Assembly: GCA_036377075.1 (NCBI GenBank)
Contig: DASUZB010000156.1
Span: 1-27,438, forward strand
Reading direction: 5' to 3'
Source: DASUZB01 sp036377075
GTDB taxonomy: Bacteria; Actinomycetota; CALGFH01
DNA: 27,438 nucleotides
In this document: one piece after another, positions 1-8,068 of the stretch
How the letters are laid out: every line of letters begins with the position of its first letter
Position numbering within the stretch: the first letter of the stretch is position 1
Program-made: the position numbers and the translations under genes
Notes under the pieces: generated by a model
Told to the model about the DNA's origin: nothing
The model's database searches: none
Seen by the model: the letters and a program-made list of their open reading frames with translations, nothing else

Positions 1-686
1 AACCGGGCGTCGGGGGCGACGCCCTGGAACTTGTTCAGGTCGAGCAGTCCGCCCGGCGTCCGGCCGGCGATGATGCCGGCCATGTGGGTGCCGTGGCCGA
101 AGGTGTCCTGGTTGCGCAGGTCGCCGCGGCCGTTCTCGAACGACAGGTCGGGGCCGTAGAGGACCTTGTTGCCGCGCAGGCCGTCGACCTCCACCACGCC
201 GGAGTCGAGCAGGGCGACGTCGACGCCCTTGCCGGTGAAGCCGTCGTTCCAGTAGTCGCCGGCGCCGGTGACCTCCTGCGCCACCCCGTACATGCTGCTG
301 GTGGAGGTGGTGGGGTCGAAGCCGTCGATGCTCGACAGCCGCAGCGGCTGGTCGACGGTGACGGAGCGGACGGCGCGGCTGGCCCGCAGGCTGGCCAACG
401 CGGCCCTGGGGACCTCGGCGGCGAACCCGTCGATGATGCCGAGTTGCCGGCCGACGGTGCCGCCGGTCCGCTCGACCAGTGCCTCCGGCACGCCGCCGGC
501 GCCAGGGGCCTGGCGCACGATCACCGGGACGAGCCCGTTCGGGACCCCGCCGGCCGCCGGTGCCTGGCGGCCGCCGAGCATCGTGGCGACCAGCACGGCC
601 GCGAGCACGGCAAGGACCGGCCTCGTGGCCGACCGGCGCCAGGCCGCTCGCCCGCGACCCGGCCTGCGTGGTGGTGTGCCCCCCAT
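1..686 (-). CDS. Secreted subtilisin-like (S8) serine protease, N-terminal part
   Basis: The reading frame runs from ATG at 686 to the window edge, giving 228 residues and no stop, so the C-terminal part lies outside. A GGGAGG-type ribosome site stands about 7 bases before the ATG. Residues 1-22 are rich in Arg and are followed by a hydrophobic stretch (about 23-38), which reads as a signal peptide or anchor. Residues about 50-112 look like an inhibitor-I9-like propeptide. The catalytic domain then starts: Asp161 sits in VALLDSGV and His198 in GHGTHMAGIIAG, the first two members of the S8 triad. The Ser motif is beyond the edge. The expected role is an exported endopeptidase, activated by loss of the propeptide. 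The substrate is unknown. Family assignment is firm, and completeness cannot be judged. Confidence 0.93.
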   Translation of the reverse strand, partial: MGGTPPRRPGRGRAAWRRSATRPVLAVLAAVLVATMLGGRQAPAAGGVPNGLVPVIVRQAPGAGGVPEALVERTGGTVGRQLGIIDGFAAEVPRAALASLRASRAVRSVTVDQPLRLSSIDGFDPTTSTSSMYGVAQEVTGAGDYWNDGFTGKGVDVALLDSGVVEVDGLRGNKVLYGPDLSFENGRGDLRNQDTFGHGTHMAGIIAGRTPGGLLDLNKFQGVAPDAR

Positions 687-764
687 ACCGCGCTCCCTCC
701 CTACCGGTCGGTGGCCCACTCGCCCCCGCCTGGACCGTCCGGGACCGCCCGGACGGGTCGCTGG

Positions 765-798
765 TACGTACGCCACAGCGCGCAAAACGCTGTACGTA
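765..798. promoter_or_regulatory. Imperfect palindrome upstream of the S8 protease
   Basis: The core is ACAGCG (775-780), a 7-base spacer, then CGCTGT (788-793). Outer TACGTA elements sit at 765-770 and 793-798, off-centre by four bases. The site is about 80-110 bases upstream of the protease start, a plausible place for a regulator site or a 5' leader hairpin. No known regulator is assigned. Confidence 0.3.
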
Positions 799-888
799 GT
801 TCTTCTGCCACTGAACGTGGCGTTCGATAGTGCGAAGGGATGGTTCTCCGCAGCCGGGGTGACTAGTCAGCCGCGCCGTCGTGGGCGC

Positions 889-928
889 GTCGCGCCCAGG
901 CGGCCGGCGTCGCGCCCAGGCGGCCGGC
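889..928. repeat. Perfect 20-bp tandem duplication
   Basis: The unit GTCGCGCCCAGGCGGCCGGC occurs twice head to tail, at 889-908 and 909-928, with no mismatches. It lies in non-coding sequence. Two copies are consistent with replication slippage. Confidence 0.9.
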
Positions 929-1105
929 GTGGTGCGCATCGCCGCGGCGAGCGCCGTTCGGGGGCGGAACCGGCTCGCCCTGCTCGCGCAGGCCTGGGTG
1001 GCGGCGGCCGCCCGCGGCGGCGCGGCAGCGGCGACGGCGTGGTGCGGCGGCGCGGCGTGCTCGGGTCCGCGCCCGAGCGGGGACCGCCGGGCGCGGGCCG
1101 GCCGC

Positions 1106-2152
1106 TCAGGGGGCGGGGAGCTCGCCCGAGCCGCGCGGTACCAGGCGGGTCGGGACGACCTGCTGCCGCGGCGGGCTGCGGTCGCCGTCCAGGCGGGCGA
1201 AGAGCAGCTCGGCGGCGGTGCGCCCGAGCGTGGTGGGGTCCTGCGCGACCACCGAGACGGCCGGGTCCAGCAGGTCGGCGAGGAGGAAGTCGTCGAAGCC
1301 GACCAGGGCGACGCGGTGCTGCTGCCCGCGCTGCCGCAGCCCCTTGACGGCGCCGATGGTGACCAGGTTCTGGCCGGTGAACAGCGCCGAAGGGGGGTCG
1401 GGCCGTGCCAGCAGGTCGAGCAGCGCCGCCCGGGCCGCCTCGATGCTGGACAGGTCCTGGCGCACCAGGGCCGGGTCGTGGGGGATGCCCTCGGCGGCGA
1501 GGCCGTCGAGGTAGCCGAGGCGGCGTTCCTCCGCGGTCCAGATCGTGCGCAGGTCGCCGAGGAAGGCGATGCGCCGGTGGCCGTGGGCGGCGAGGTGCCG
1601 CACCGCCTGGCGGGCACCGGCGCGGTTGTCGACGATGACGCTGTCCACCTCGCCGAAGGCGGCCGGCCGGTCGACGCAGACCAGCGGCGTGCCGAGCCGT
1701 TCGCGCTCCGAGAGGTGGCCGTGCTCGCGGCCGGACGGCGCCACGATCAGGCCGTCGACGCGGCGGGCGACGAAGGCCCGCAGCAGCTCGCCCTCCCTGG
1801 CGGGGTCCTCGTCGCTGGAGCCGGCGAACGCCAGCGTGCCGCGCCGCCTGGCGACCTCCTCGACGCCGCGGTGGAGCGCGGAGGAGAAGGGGTTGGCGAT
1901 GTCCTCGAGCAGCAGCCCGATCGAGGCGGTCTTCTGGTCGGAGCGCCGCAGGCTGCTCGCCGTCAGGTTGTGGCGGTAGTCGAGCAGCCTGACCGCCTCG
2001 TCGACGCGGGCGGCGAGCCGTGGCGAGACGCCGGGCTCGCCGTTGACCACGCGGGAGACGGTCTTGAGGCTGACCCCGGCGAGCGCGGCGACGTCGCGCA
2101 TGGTCGGCGCCCGGCGCGAGGCCTGATCGTCTTCTGGCAACGTTGTCACCAT
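1106..2152 (-). CDS. LacI-family transcriptional repressor of the sugar-uptake locus
   Basis: I start this at ATG 2152, giving 348 residues, the usual LacI-family length. An ATG further upstream (2260) would add 36 residues unlike the family and would overlap the main operator and promoter. The N-terminus has the classic helix-turn-helix and hinge: MRDVAALAGVS, then KTVSRVVNGEPGVS, then DYRHNLTASSLRR. The rest is a periplasmic-binding-protein-like effector domain (GLLLEDIANPFSSALHRGVEE near its start, VALVGFDDF late). It is transcribed away from the transporter genes, and palindromes in the shared control region fit control of both itself and the transporter. The inducer is probably the imported sugar or its phosphate, which is inferred from position only. 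Confidence 0.93.
   Translation of the reverse strand: MVTTLPEDDQASRRAPTMRDVAALAGVSLKTVSRVVNGEPGVSPRLAARVDEAVRLLDYRHNLTASSLRRSDQKTASIGLLLEDIANPFSSALHRGVEEVARRRGTLAFAGSSDEDPAREGELLRAFVARRVDGLIVAPSGREHGHLSERERLGTPLVCVDRPAAFGEVDSVIVDNRAGARQAVRHLAAHGHRRIAFLGDLRTIWTAEERRLGYLDGLAAEGIPHDPALVRQDLSSIEAARAALLDLLARPDPPSALFTGQNLVTIGAVKGLRQRGQQHRVALVGFDDFLLADLLDPAVSVVAQDPTTLGRTAAELLFARLDGDRSPPRQQVVPTRLVPRGSGELPAP
2136..2147. promoter_or_regulatory. Second LacI-type operator half-matching the main palindrome
   Basis: The sequence GGCAACGTTGTC contains the same CAACGTTG core, centred on CG, as the palindrome at 2246-2259, with one mismatched pair in the arms. It overlaps codons 2-6 of the repressor gene. 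The two centres are 111 bp apart. It could be an autoregulatory or looping operator. Confidence 0.55.
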
Positions 2153-2212
2153 CACGTCTGGATCGTGATCCTTGCTCTGTTGAAGGATCTTACAGCAAAT
2201 CTCTGTCAGATC

Positions 2213-2242
2213 TAGACACTTCTTCCGCCGGGATGCTATACC
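2213..2242 (+). promoter_or_regulatory. Predicted promoter of the sugar-uptake operon
   Basis: TAGACA (2213-2218) resembles a -35 box, and TATACC (2237-2242) a -10 box, with an 18-base spacer. A TG one base before the -10 makes it an extended -10. Transcription would start around 2248-2250, inside the palindromic operator. The surrounding 2165-2220 is clearly AT-richer than the genes. Confidence 0.5.
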
Positions 2243-2245
2243 ACC

Positions 2246-2259
2246 TGACAACGTTGTCA
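2246..2259. promoter_or_regulatory. Main LacI-family operator, perfect 14-bp palindrome
   Basis: TGACAACGTTGTCA is fully symmetric around a central CG, the typical form of operators for LacI-family proteins. It covers the predicted transcription start of the transporter operon and lies 43 bases before the binding-protein ATG, so bound repressor would block initiation. Confidence 0.75.
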
Positions 2260-2301
2260 TAGGTTCCCGCGCGCGCCGTCGTGGCGGGGAAGGGAGAGGT
2301 C

Positions 2302-3345
2302 ATGGACAACGGCGTTGCACGGCTCCGCCGCCGGCGGGCCGCGCTGCTCGGCCTCGCGGTCGTGCTGCTGGCGGCCGGCTGCGCCGGCCGGAACGACAAC
2401 TCGGGTGGCTCCAGTGGCGGTCAGGTCCAGGTCGGGCTGATCACCAAGACGGAGACCAACCCGTTCTTCGTCAAGATGAAGCAGGGGGCCGAGAAGGAGG
2501 CGCAGTCCAAGGGCGCCAAGCTGCTGACCGCGGCCGGCAAGTTCGACGGCGACAACGCCAGCCAGGTCACCGCGATCGAGAACATGGTCGCCGCCGGGGT
2601 CAAGGGCATCCTGATCACCCCGAGCGACACCAAGGCGATCGTCCCGGCGATCCAGAAGGCGCGCGACAAGGGCGTGCTGGTGATCGCGCTCGACACGCCG
2701 ACGCAGCCGCAGAGCGCCACCGACGCGCTGTTCGCCACCGACAACTTCAAGGCCGGCGTGCTGATCGGCCAGTACGCCAAGGCGGCGGTGGGCGGCAAGC
2801 AGGTCAAGATCGCCACCCTCGACCTCGCCCCGGGCATCTCGGTGGGGGTGCTGCGCCACAACGGCTTCCTGTCCGGCTACGGCGCCGCCAACGTGGACCA
2901 GAACGCCGCCCAGCAGGCGACCAGCCCGCAGGTCGTCTGCAGCCAGGACACCGCCGGCGACCAGGCCAAGGGCCAGACGGCGATGGAGAACTGCCTGCAG
3001 AAGGACCCGAGCATCAACCTGGTCTACACCATCAACGAGCCGGCGGCCCTGGGCGCCTACAACGCGCTCAAGGCGGCGGGCAAGGAGAAGGGCGTGATGA
3101 TCGTCTCGGTCGACGGTGGCTGCACCGGCGTCAAGGCGATCCAGGCGGGCCAGATCGCCGCCACCTCCCAGCAGTACCCGCTGAAGATGGCGACGACCGG
3201 CGTCGACGCGGTGGTCGACTTCGCCTCGAGCGGCAAGAAGGCCTCCGGCTACACCGACACCGGGGTCACCCTGATCACCGACAAGCCGGTGAAGGGCGTC
3301 GACTCCAAGGACACCAAGTTCGGTCTGGACAACTGCTGGGGTTGA
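2302..3345 (+). CDS. Sugar ABC transporter substrate-binding lipoprotein (FrcB/RbsB type)
   Basis: ATG 2302 is chosen over the in-frame GTG at 2281 because GGGAGAGG lies just before it. The product is 347 residues, normal for the family. An Arg-rich N-terminus, a hydrophobic core and the lipobox LLAAGC mark a lipoprotein anchored outside the membrane. The mature protein is a periplasmic-binding-protein type 1 domain (Peripla_BP_4 class), with ITKTETNPFF at the start, ILITPSDTKAI in the middle and VSVDGGCTGVKAIQAG late. It is first in an operon with a permease, ATPase, kinase and phosphoglucomutase. With a fructokinase-like kinase and a single-domain ATPase, fructose is the likeliest ligand. 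Ribose or another hexose is possible. Confidence 0.92.
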   Translation: MDNGVARLRRRRAALLGLAVVLLAAGCAGRNDNSGGSSGGQVQVGLITKTETNPFFVKMKQGAEKEAQSKGAKLLTAAGKFDGDNASQVTAIENMVAAGVKGILITPSDTKAIVPAIQKARDKGVLVIALDTPTQPQSATDALFATDNFKAGVLIGQYAKAAVGGKQVKIATLDLAPGISVGVLRHNGFLSGYGAANVDQNAAQQATSPQVVCSQDTAGDQAKGQTAMENCLQKDPSINLVYTINEPAALGAYNALKAAGKEKGVMIVSVDGGCTGVKAIQAGQIAATSQQYPLKMATTGVDAVVDFASSGKKASGYTDTGVTLITDKPVKGVDSKDTKFGLDNCWG

Positions 3346-3368
3346 CGGCTCGCCCCACCAGGCGGTAA

Positions 3369-3396
3369 GGCGGGCCCGGCCACGGCCGGGCCCGCC
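3369..3396 (+). promoter_or_regulatory. Strong intercistronic stem-loop after the binding-protein gene
   Basis: GGCGGGCCCGGCC (3369-3381) and GGCCGGGCCCGCC (3384-3396) are a perfect 13-bp inverted repeat with a 2-base loop. No T-run follows. It lies between the binding-protein gene and the permease. Such hairpins commonly stabilise the upstream message or partly terminate, so that the binding protein is made in excess over membrane parts. Confidence 0.75.
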
Positions 3397-3440
3397 GGCC
3401 CCTCCCACCCTTGCAGGAACGACGACCGGAGGATGTACCC

Positions 3441-4454
3441 ATGGCCAAGGTAACGCCCGCCGAGGAGGCGGAGGCCGCCCGCGCCGAGGCCGCGCCGTCG
3501 CTGGCCTCGCGGGCGCTCGCCCTCTCAACCCTCGGTCCGCTGATCGCGCTGCTGCTCGCCGTGGCGTTCTTCACGGCCCAGTCGGCCCGGTTCCTGACCG
3601 GAAGCAACCTGTCACTCGTCGTCCAGCAGGTCATGGTCGTCGGCACCCTCGCCATCGGCCAGACCCTGATCATCCTCACCGCCGGGATCGACCTGTCCAA
3701 CGGCGCGGTGATGGCGTTGGGCAACATCGTCATGACCAAGCTCGCCGTCGACAGCGGCCTGAGCCCGGTGCTGGCGATCGCCCTTGGGCTGGTCGTCTGC
3801 GCCGCCTTCGGGATCTTCAACGGCGCGCTGGTGACCGGGCTGCGGCTGCCGCCGTTCATCGTCACCCTCGGCACCCTGAACATCGCCTTCGCCCTCACCC
3901 ACATCTACTCGGAGGACCAGACGGTCTCGGGGCTGCCTTCGGCGCTGACGTTCTTCGGCGACACCTTCTCCGTCGCCGGCACCGACGTCACCTACGGCAC
4001 CGTGCTGATGCTGGTCCTGTTCGTGTTCGCGTGGTACGTGCTGCGCCAGACCGCGGCGGGACGGCACGTCTACGCGGTCGGCAACAACCCCGAGGCGGCC
4101 CGCCTCACCGGCATCCGCACCCGCCGCCTGCTGCTCGGCGTCTACACCATCGCCGGGCTGATCTACGGCGTCGCGGCGCTGCTGCTGGTCGCCCGCACCA
4201 GCGTCGGCGACCCACAGGCCGGACAGACCGACAACCTGGACAGCATCACCGCGGTGGTGCTCGGCGGCACCAGCCTGTTCGGCGGCCGCGGCAGCGTCAT
4301 CGGCACCCTGATCGGCGCGCTGATCGTCGGCATCGTCCGCAACGGGCTGCAGCTGATGGGCGTCCGTTCCATCTACCAGGTGCTGATCACCGGCATCCTG
4401 GTGATCCTCGCCGTCTCGGTCGATCAGCTCGCACGCAGGAGGCAAGCCAGGTGA
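3441..4454 (+). CDS. Sugar ABC transporter permease (RbsC/FrcC family)
   Basis: The start is ATG 3441, with GGAGG at 3428-3432 eight bases before it. A TTG at 3411 in the same frame has no such site. The product is 337 residues. After a charged Ala/Glu-rich N-terminus of about 30 residues, the protein is a run of hydrophobic helices of the BPD_transp_2 family. Typical stretches are IGQTLIILTAGIDLSNGAVM near residue 75, LPPFIVTLGTLNIAFAL, the cytoplasmic EAARLTGIRTRR and the late LGGTSLFGGRGSVIGTLIGA. It forms the membrane channel, probably as a dimer. Its stop overlaps the next gene's GTG by four bases, which implies coupled translation. Confidence 0.93.
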   Translation: MAKVTPAEEAEAARAEAAPSLASRALALSTLGPLIALLLAVAFFTAQSARFLTGSNLSLVVQQVMVVGTLAIGQTLIILTAGIDLSNGAVMALGNIVMTKLAVDSGLSPVLAIALGLVVCAAFGIFNGALVTGLRLPPFIVTLGTLNIAFALTHIYSEDQTVSGLPSALTFFGDTFSVAGTDVTYGTVLMLVLFVFAWYVLRQTAAGRHVYAVGNNPEAARLTGIRTRRLLLGVYTIAGLIYGVAALLLVARTSVGDPQAGQTDNLDSITAVVLGGTSLFGGRGSVIGTLIGALIVGIVRNGLQLMGVRSIYQVLITGILVILAVSVDQLARRRQAR

Positions 4455-5266
4455 GCCAGGCAGCCGCGACCATGGCACCAGTCGCCGACAGGAAGCCCAC
4501 GCCGATCCTCGAGGCCCGCGGCCTGGTCAAGCGCTACGGCCAGGTGACCGCCCTCGACGGCTGCGACTTCGAGCTCCTCCCCAACGAGATCCACGCGGTC
4601 ATCGGCGACAACGGCGCCGGCAAGTCCACCCTCATCAAGGCGCTGTCCGGGGCGATCGTCCCCGACGCCGGCCAGATCCTGCTCGACGGCGAGCCGGTGC
4701 GCTTCCACGGCCCGCTCGACGCCCGCCGCCATGGCATCGAGACCGTCTACCAGGACCTGGCGGTGGCGCCCGCGCTCGACGTCGCCGACAACCTGTTCCT
4801 CGGCCGCGAGGTCCGCCGCCCCGGCGTCCTCGGGTCGGTGCTGCGGATGATCGACCACGGCCGCATGCTCGCCGAGTCCCGCCGCCACATGCAGGACCTC
4901 AAGATCGGCATCCGCTCGATGAGCCAGGCGGTCGAGACCCTCTCCGGCGGGCAGCGGCAAGGCGTCGCGGTCGCCCGCAGCGCCGCCTTCGCGCGCCACG
5001 TCGTGATCATGGACGAGCCGACCGCCGCGCTCGGGGTCAAGGAGACCCACATGGTCCTCGACCTCATCCGCAAGGTCCGCGACCGTGGCCTGCCGGTCAT
5101 CCTCATCAGCCACAACATGCCCAACGTGTTCGAGGTCGCCGACCGCGTCCACATCCAGCGCCTCGGCCGGCGGGTCGCGGTCATCAGCCCGCACGACTTC
5201 AGCATGTCGGACGCGGTGGCGATCATGACCGGCGCGATGGCCGGCGAGGAGGTCACGAGCGAGTAG
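4451..5266 (+). CDS. Sugar ABC transporter ATPase, single-domain FrcA type
   Basis: GTG 4451 overlaps the permease stop (GTGA), and AGGAGG (4437-4442) lies eight bases before it, giving 271 residues. The ABC features are in order: Walker A GDNGAGKST at 52-60, Q-loop YQD, signature LSGGQRQ from residue 164, Walker B with Asp188-Glu189 and the H-loop His221. Only one nucleotide-binding domain is present. RbsA, MglA and XylG carry two fused copies, while FrcA-type proteins carry one. This supports a fructose-type importer. A homodimer would energise the permease from the cytoplasm. Its TAG overlaps the next GTG by one base. Confidence 0.93.
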   Translation: MSQAAATMAPVADRKPTPILEARGLVKRYGQVTALDGCDFELLPNEIHAVIGDNGAGKSTLIKALSGAIVPDAGQILLDGEPVRFHGPLDARRHGIETVYQDLAVAPALDVADNLFLGREVRRPGVLGSVLRMIDHGRMLAESRRHMQDLKIGIRSMSQAVETLSGGQRQGVAVARSAAFARHVVIMDEPTAALGVKETHMVLDLIRKVRDRGLPVILISHNMPNVFEVADRVHIQRLGRRVAVISPHDFSMSDAVAIMTGAMAGEEVTSE

Positions 5267-6219
5267 TGGACCTGCAACCCGGCGCGGTCGCGGTGGTCGG
5301 CGAGGCCCTGATCGACCTCGTGCCGCGGGACCAGGACGGCCTGTACCAGGCGGTGCCCGGCGGCAGCCCGGCCAACGTCGCCGTCGGCCTGGCCCGGCTG
5401 CAGGTGCCGGCGCGCATGGTCGCGCGCCTGGCCGACGACCCCTTCGGCCGCCGCATCCGCCGCCACCTGGCCGGCAACGGCGTCGACCTCGGCGGCGTGG
5501 TGACCGCCGCCGAGCCGACCTCGCTGGCGATCGTCGACGTGGACCGCGACGGCGGCGTGTCCTACGACTTCCGGGTCGACGGCACCGCCGACTGGCAGTG
5601 GCGCGACGCCGAGCTCGACCGGGTGCTCGACGGCGGCCTGCTGGCGCTCCACAGCGGCTCGCTCGCGCTCGCCATGGCGCCCGGCGCCGACGCCCTGCTG
5701 CGCCTGCTCGAGCGGGCGCGCGGCGCGGTGACGATCTCCTACGACCCCAACTGCCGGCCGCTGCTGATGGGCTCGCCCGAGCGCGCCCTGGAGCGGGCCG
5801 AGCGGCTGGTGGCCCTCGCCGACGTGGTCAAGGCGAGCGTCGAGGACGTCGCCTGGCTGCTCCCCGGCCGCGCCGCCGAGGAGGTCGCCGAGGCCTGGCT
5901 GGCGCTCGGGCCGGCGCTGGTCGCCATCACCCGCGGCGCCGAGGGGGTGGTGGCGGTCGCCGCCGGCAGCGGGCTGCTGCGCCGCCCCGCCCGGCGGGTC
6001 GCGGTGGTCGACACCGTCGGCGCGGGCGACGCCTTCACCAGCGCGCTGCTGGCCGGGCTGTACCGCCGCGGCCTGCTCGGCGCCGAACACCGCGCCGCGC
6101 TGCGGGCGGTGGGGGAGGCGACCCTCGGCGAGGTGCTCGACGAGGCGGTGCTCGCGGCGGGGATCACCTGCACCCGCCGCGGCGCCGACCCGCCGGTCCT
6201 GAGCGAGCTGCTCGGGTGA
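5266..6219 (+). CDS. PfkB-family carbohydrate kinase, probably fructokinase
   Basis: GTG 5266 shares a base with the ATPase stop, and GAGGAGG lies 13 bases upstream, so translation is likely coupled. The 317-residue protein shows the N-terminal ribokinase/PfkB pattern VVGEALIDLVP and GGSPANVAVGLARLQ. Its C-terminal signature DTVGAGDAFTSALLAGL contains the catalytic base Asp255. Family members phosphorylate sugars with ATP. The close link to an FrcA-type importer suggests fructose to fructose-6-phosphate. Other PfkB substrates (ribose, keto-deoxygluconate, nucleosides) cannot be excluded from sequence alone. The closely packed order resembles the rhizobial frcBCAK set. Confidence 0.88.
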   Translation: MDLQPGAVAVVGEALIDLVPRDQDGLYQAVPGGSPANVAVGLARLQVPARMVARLADDPFGRRIRRHLAGNGVDLGGVVTAAEPTSLAIVDVDRDGGVSYDFRVDGTADWQWRDAELDRVLDGGLLALHSGSLALAMAPGADALLRLLERARGAVTISYDPNCRPLLMGSPERALERAERLVALADVVKASVEDVAWLLPGRAAEEVAEAWLALGPALVAITRGAEGVVAVAAGSGLLRRPARRVAVVDTVGAGDAFTSALLAGLYRRGLLGAEHRAALRAVGEATLGEVLDEAVLAAGITCTRRGADPPVLSELLG

Positions 6220-6280
6220 GCGCCGGCGGGGTACACCTTGGGCGGCGGCGGTGGGCCGGCGCGAGCTGGGAGGCGACGCG

Positions 6281-7942
6281 ATGAGCGTGAGCGAGCAGGC
6301 GGGGCGGCGGCCCGACCCGTCGATGCTGATCGACGTGGAGGAACTGGTCCGGGCCTACTACGAGGAGCGGCCCGACGTCTCGGACCCGGCGCAGCGGGTC
6401 GCCTTCGGCACCTCGGGGCACCGCGGCTCGGCGCTGCACCGCTCCTTCAACGAGGCGCACATCCTGGCGACCACCGAGGCGATCTGCCGCTGGCGCCGGC
6501 GGCACGGCGTCGACGGGCCGCTGTTCCTCGGCCGCGACACCCACGCGCTGTCGGAGCCGGCCTTCGAGACCGCCGTCGAGGTGCTCGCCGCCAACGGCGT
6601 GCAGGTGCTGGTGGACGCGGGCGGCGGCTACACGCCGACGCCGGCGGTCTCGCACGCGATCCTGGTCCACAACCGTGGCCGCGGCACCGGGCACGCCGAC
6701 GGCATCGTGGTGACCCCGTCGCACAACCCGCCGGAGGACGGCGGCTTCAAGTACAACCCGCCCAACGGCGGCCCGGCCGACAGCGACGTCACCGACGCCA
6801 TCCAGGAGGAGGCCAACCGCCTGCTCGCCGCCGGCCTCGACGGCGTGCCGCGGGTGGCGTGGGAGCGCGCCGCGCCGGCGCTCGGCCGCCACGACTTCCT
6901 CGGCGAGTACGTCGCCGACCTGCCCGCCGTCGTCGACCTCGAGGCGGTCCGCGGCGCCGGGCTGCGGCTGGGCGTCGACCCGCTCGGCGGGGCCAGCGTC
7001 GCCTACTGGGGCGCCATCGGCGAGCGCTTCGGGCTCGACCTCACCGTGGTCAACGACCGGGTCGACCCGACCTTCGGGTTCATGCCGCTGGACTACGACG
7101 GCAAGATCCGCATGGACTGCTCCTCGCCGTACGCCATGGCCGGCCTGATCGAGCTGAAGGACCGCTACGACGTGGCGTTCGGCAACGACGCCGACGCCGA
7201 CCGGCACGGCATCGTCACCCGCGGCGCCGGCCTGCTGAACCCCAACCACTACCTCGCCGTCGCGATCGCCTACCTGTTCGGCGGCCGCCGCGACTGGCCG
7301 GCCGGGACCGCCATCGGCAAGACGCTCGTGTCCAGCAGCATGATCGACCGGGTCGCCGCCGACCTCGGCCGCCGCCTGGTGGAGGTGCCGGTCGGGTTCA
7401 AGTGGTTCGTCGCCGGGCTGCTGGACGGCTCGCTCGGCTTCGGCGGCGAGGAGAGCGCCGGCGCCTCGCTGCTGCGCCGCGACGGCAGCGTCTGGTCGAC
7501 CGACAAGGACGGCCTCGCGCTGTGCCTGCTCGCCGCGGAGGTGACCGCCACCACCGGCGCCGACCCGGGTGAGCGCTACCAGGAGCTGACCGGGCGCTTC
7601 GGCGCGCCCGCCTACCGGCGCGTCGACGCGGCGGCGACGCCGCGGCAGAAGGCCGTGCTGAAGGAGCTGGCCGCCGAGGACGTGCAGGCCTCGGAGCTGG
7701 CCGGCGAGCCGATCAGCGAGGTGCTGACCACGGCGCCCGGCAACGGCGCCGCCATCGGCGGGCTCAAGGTGGTCACCGAGCACGGCTGGTTCGCCGCGCG
7801 CCCGTCGGGTACCGAGGACGTGTACAAGGTCTACGCCGAGAGCTTCCGCGGCGACGAGCACCTGCAGCGGATCATCGACGAGGCGCAGGCGCTGGTCGCC
7901 GCGACCCTCGACGCGGCCGGCGCGACCGGCGCGACCGGCTGA
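6281..7942 (+). CDS. pgm: Alpha-D-glucose-phosphate-specific phosphoglucomutase
   Basis: ATG 6281 is preceded by GGGAGG at 6268-6273, and the product is 553 residues, matching bacterial Pgm (about 546). It interconverts glucose-1-phosphate and glucose-6-phosphate. The phosphoserine loop TPSHNPPEDGG has the active Ser147. The Mg-binding loop GNDADADRHG carries Asp303, Asp305 and Asp307. The sugar loop GGEESAGASLL and the phosphate-binding RPSGTEDVYKVYAESF near the end are intact. It follows the sugar kinase by 61 bases on the same strand and probably belongs to the same operon, linking imported hexose to glucose-1-phosphate for glycogen or nucleotide sugars. The C-terminus ends in a short Gly-Ala-Thr repeat. 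Confidence 0.96.
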   Translation: MSVSEQAGRRPDPSMLIDVEELVRAYYEERPDVSDPAQRVAFGTSGHRGSALHRSFNEAHILATTEAICRWRRRHGVDGPLFLGRDTHALSEPAFETAVEVLAANGVQVLVDAGGGYTPTPAVSHAILVHNRGRGTGHADGIVVTPSHNPPEDGGFKYNPPNGGPADSDVTDAIQEEANRLLAAGLDGVPRVAWERAAPALGRHDFLGEYVADLPAVVDLEAVRGAGLRLGVDPLGGASVAYWGAIGERFGLDLTVVNDRVDPTFGFMPLDYDGKIRMDCSSPYAMAGLIELKDRYDVAFGNDADADRHGIVTRGAGLLNPNHYLAVAIAYLFGGRRDWPAGTAIGKTLVSSSMIDRVAADLGRRLVEVPVGFKWFVAGLLDGSLGFGGEESAGASLLRRDGSVWSTDKDGLALCLLAAEVTATTGADPGERYQELTGRFGAPAYRRVDAAATPRQKAVLKELAAEDVQASELAGEPISEVLTTAPGNGAAIGGLKVVTEHGWFAARPSGTEDVYKVYAESFRGDEHLQRIIDEAQALVAATLDAAGATGATG

Positions 7943-8068
7943 GCCGGGGCTCGAGAGCGAGGCCGGACCCAGGCGGCGCGCGGCCACCAGGAGCCGGGCG
8001 GTAGCCCCGGTACACGAGGCCGGCCGGTAGGATGGCCTGGCCGCCCGACCACGAACCAGGAGACGCAC
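7943..8068. other. Intergenic region between pgm and prfB
   Basis: CCGGGGCT (7944-7951) and AGCCCCGG (8003-8010) are complementary and could close a large branched stem after pgm. TAGGAT at 8028-8033 fits a TANNNT -10 box and would give prfB a 5' leader of roughly 30 bases. No clear -35 box is present. Confidence 0.35.

Larger units (their letters stand above)
687..1105. other. Intergenic region with no supported gene
   Basis: This 419-base stretch separates the protease start from the repressor stop. Open frames crossing it are of very low complexity (Ala, Arg, Gly) and match no family I know. It holds an imperfect palindrome at 765-798, a short inverted repeat GAACG-TGG-CGTTC near 812-824, and a 20-bp tandem duplication at 889-928. 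The part next to 686 must contain the protease promoter, but I cannot point to a convincing -10/-35 pair. Confidence 0.6.

Noticed and set aside
881..2215. Long plus-strand open frame opposite the LacI-family gene
   Set aside because: Low-complexity translation that mirrors the real minus-strand gene. Very high GC removes stop codons from several frames.
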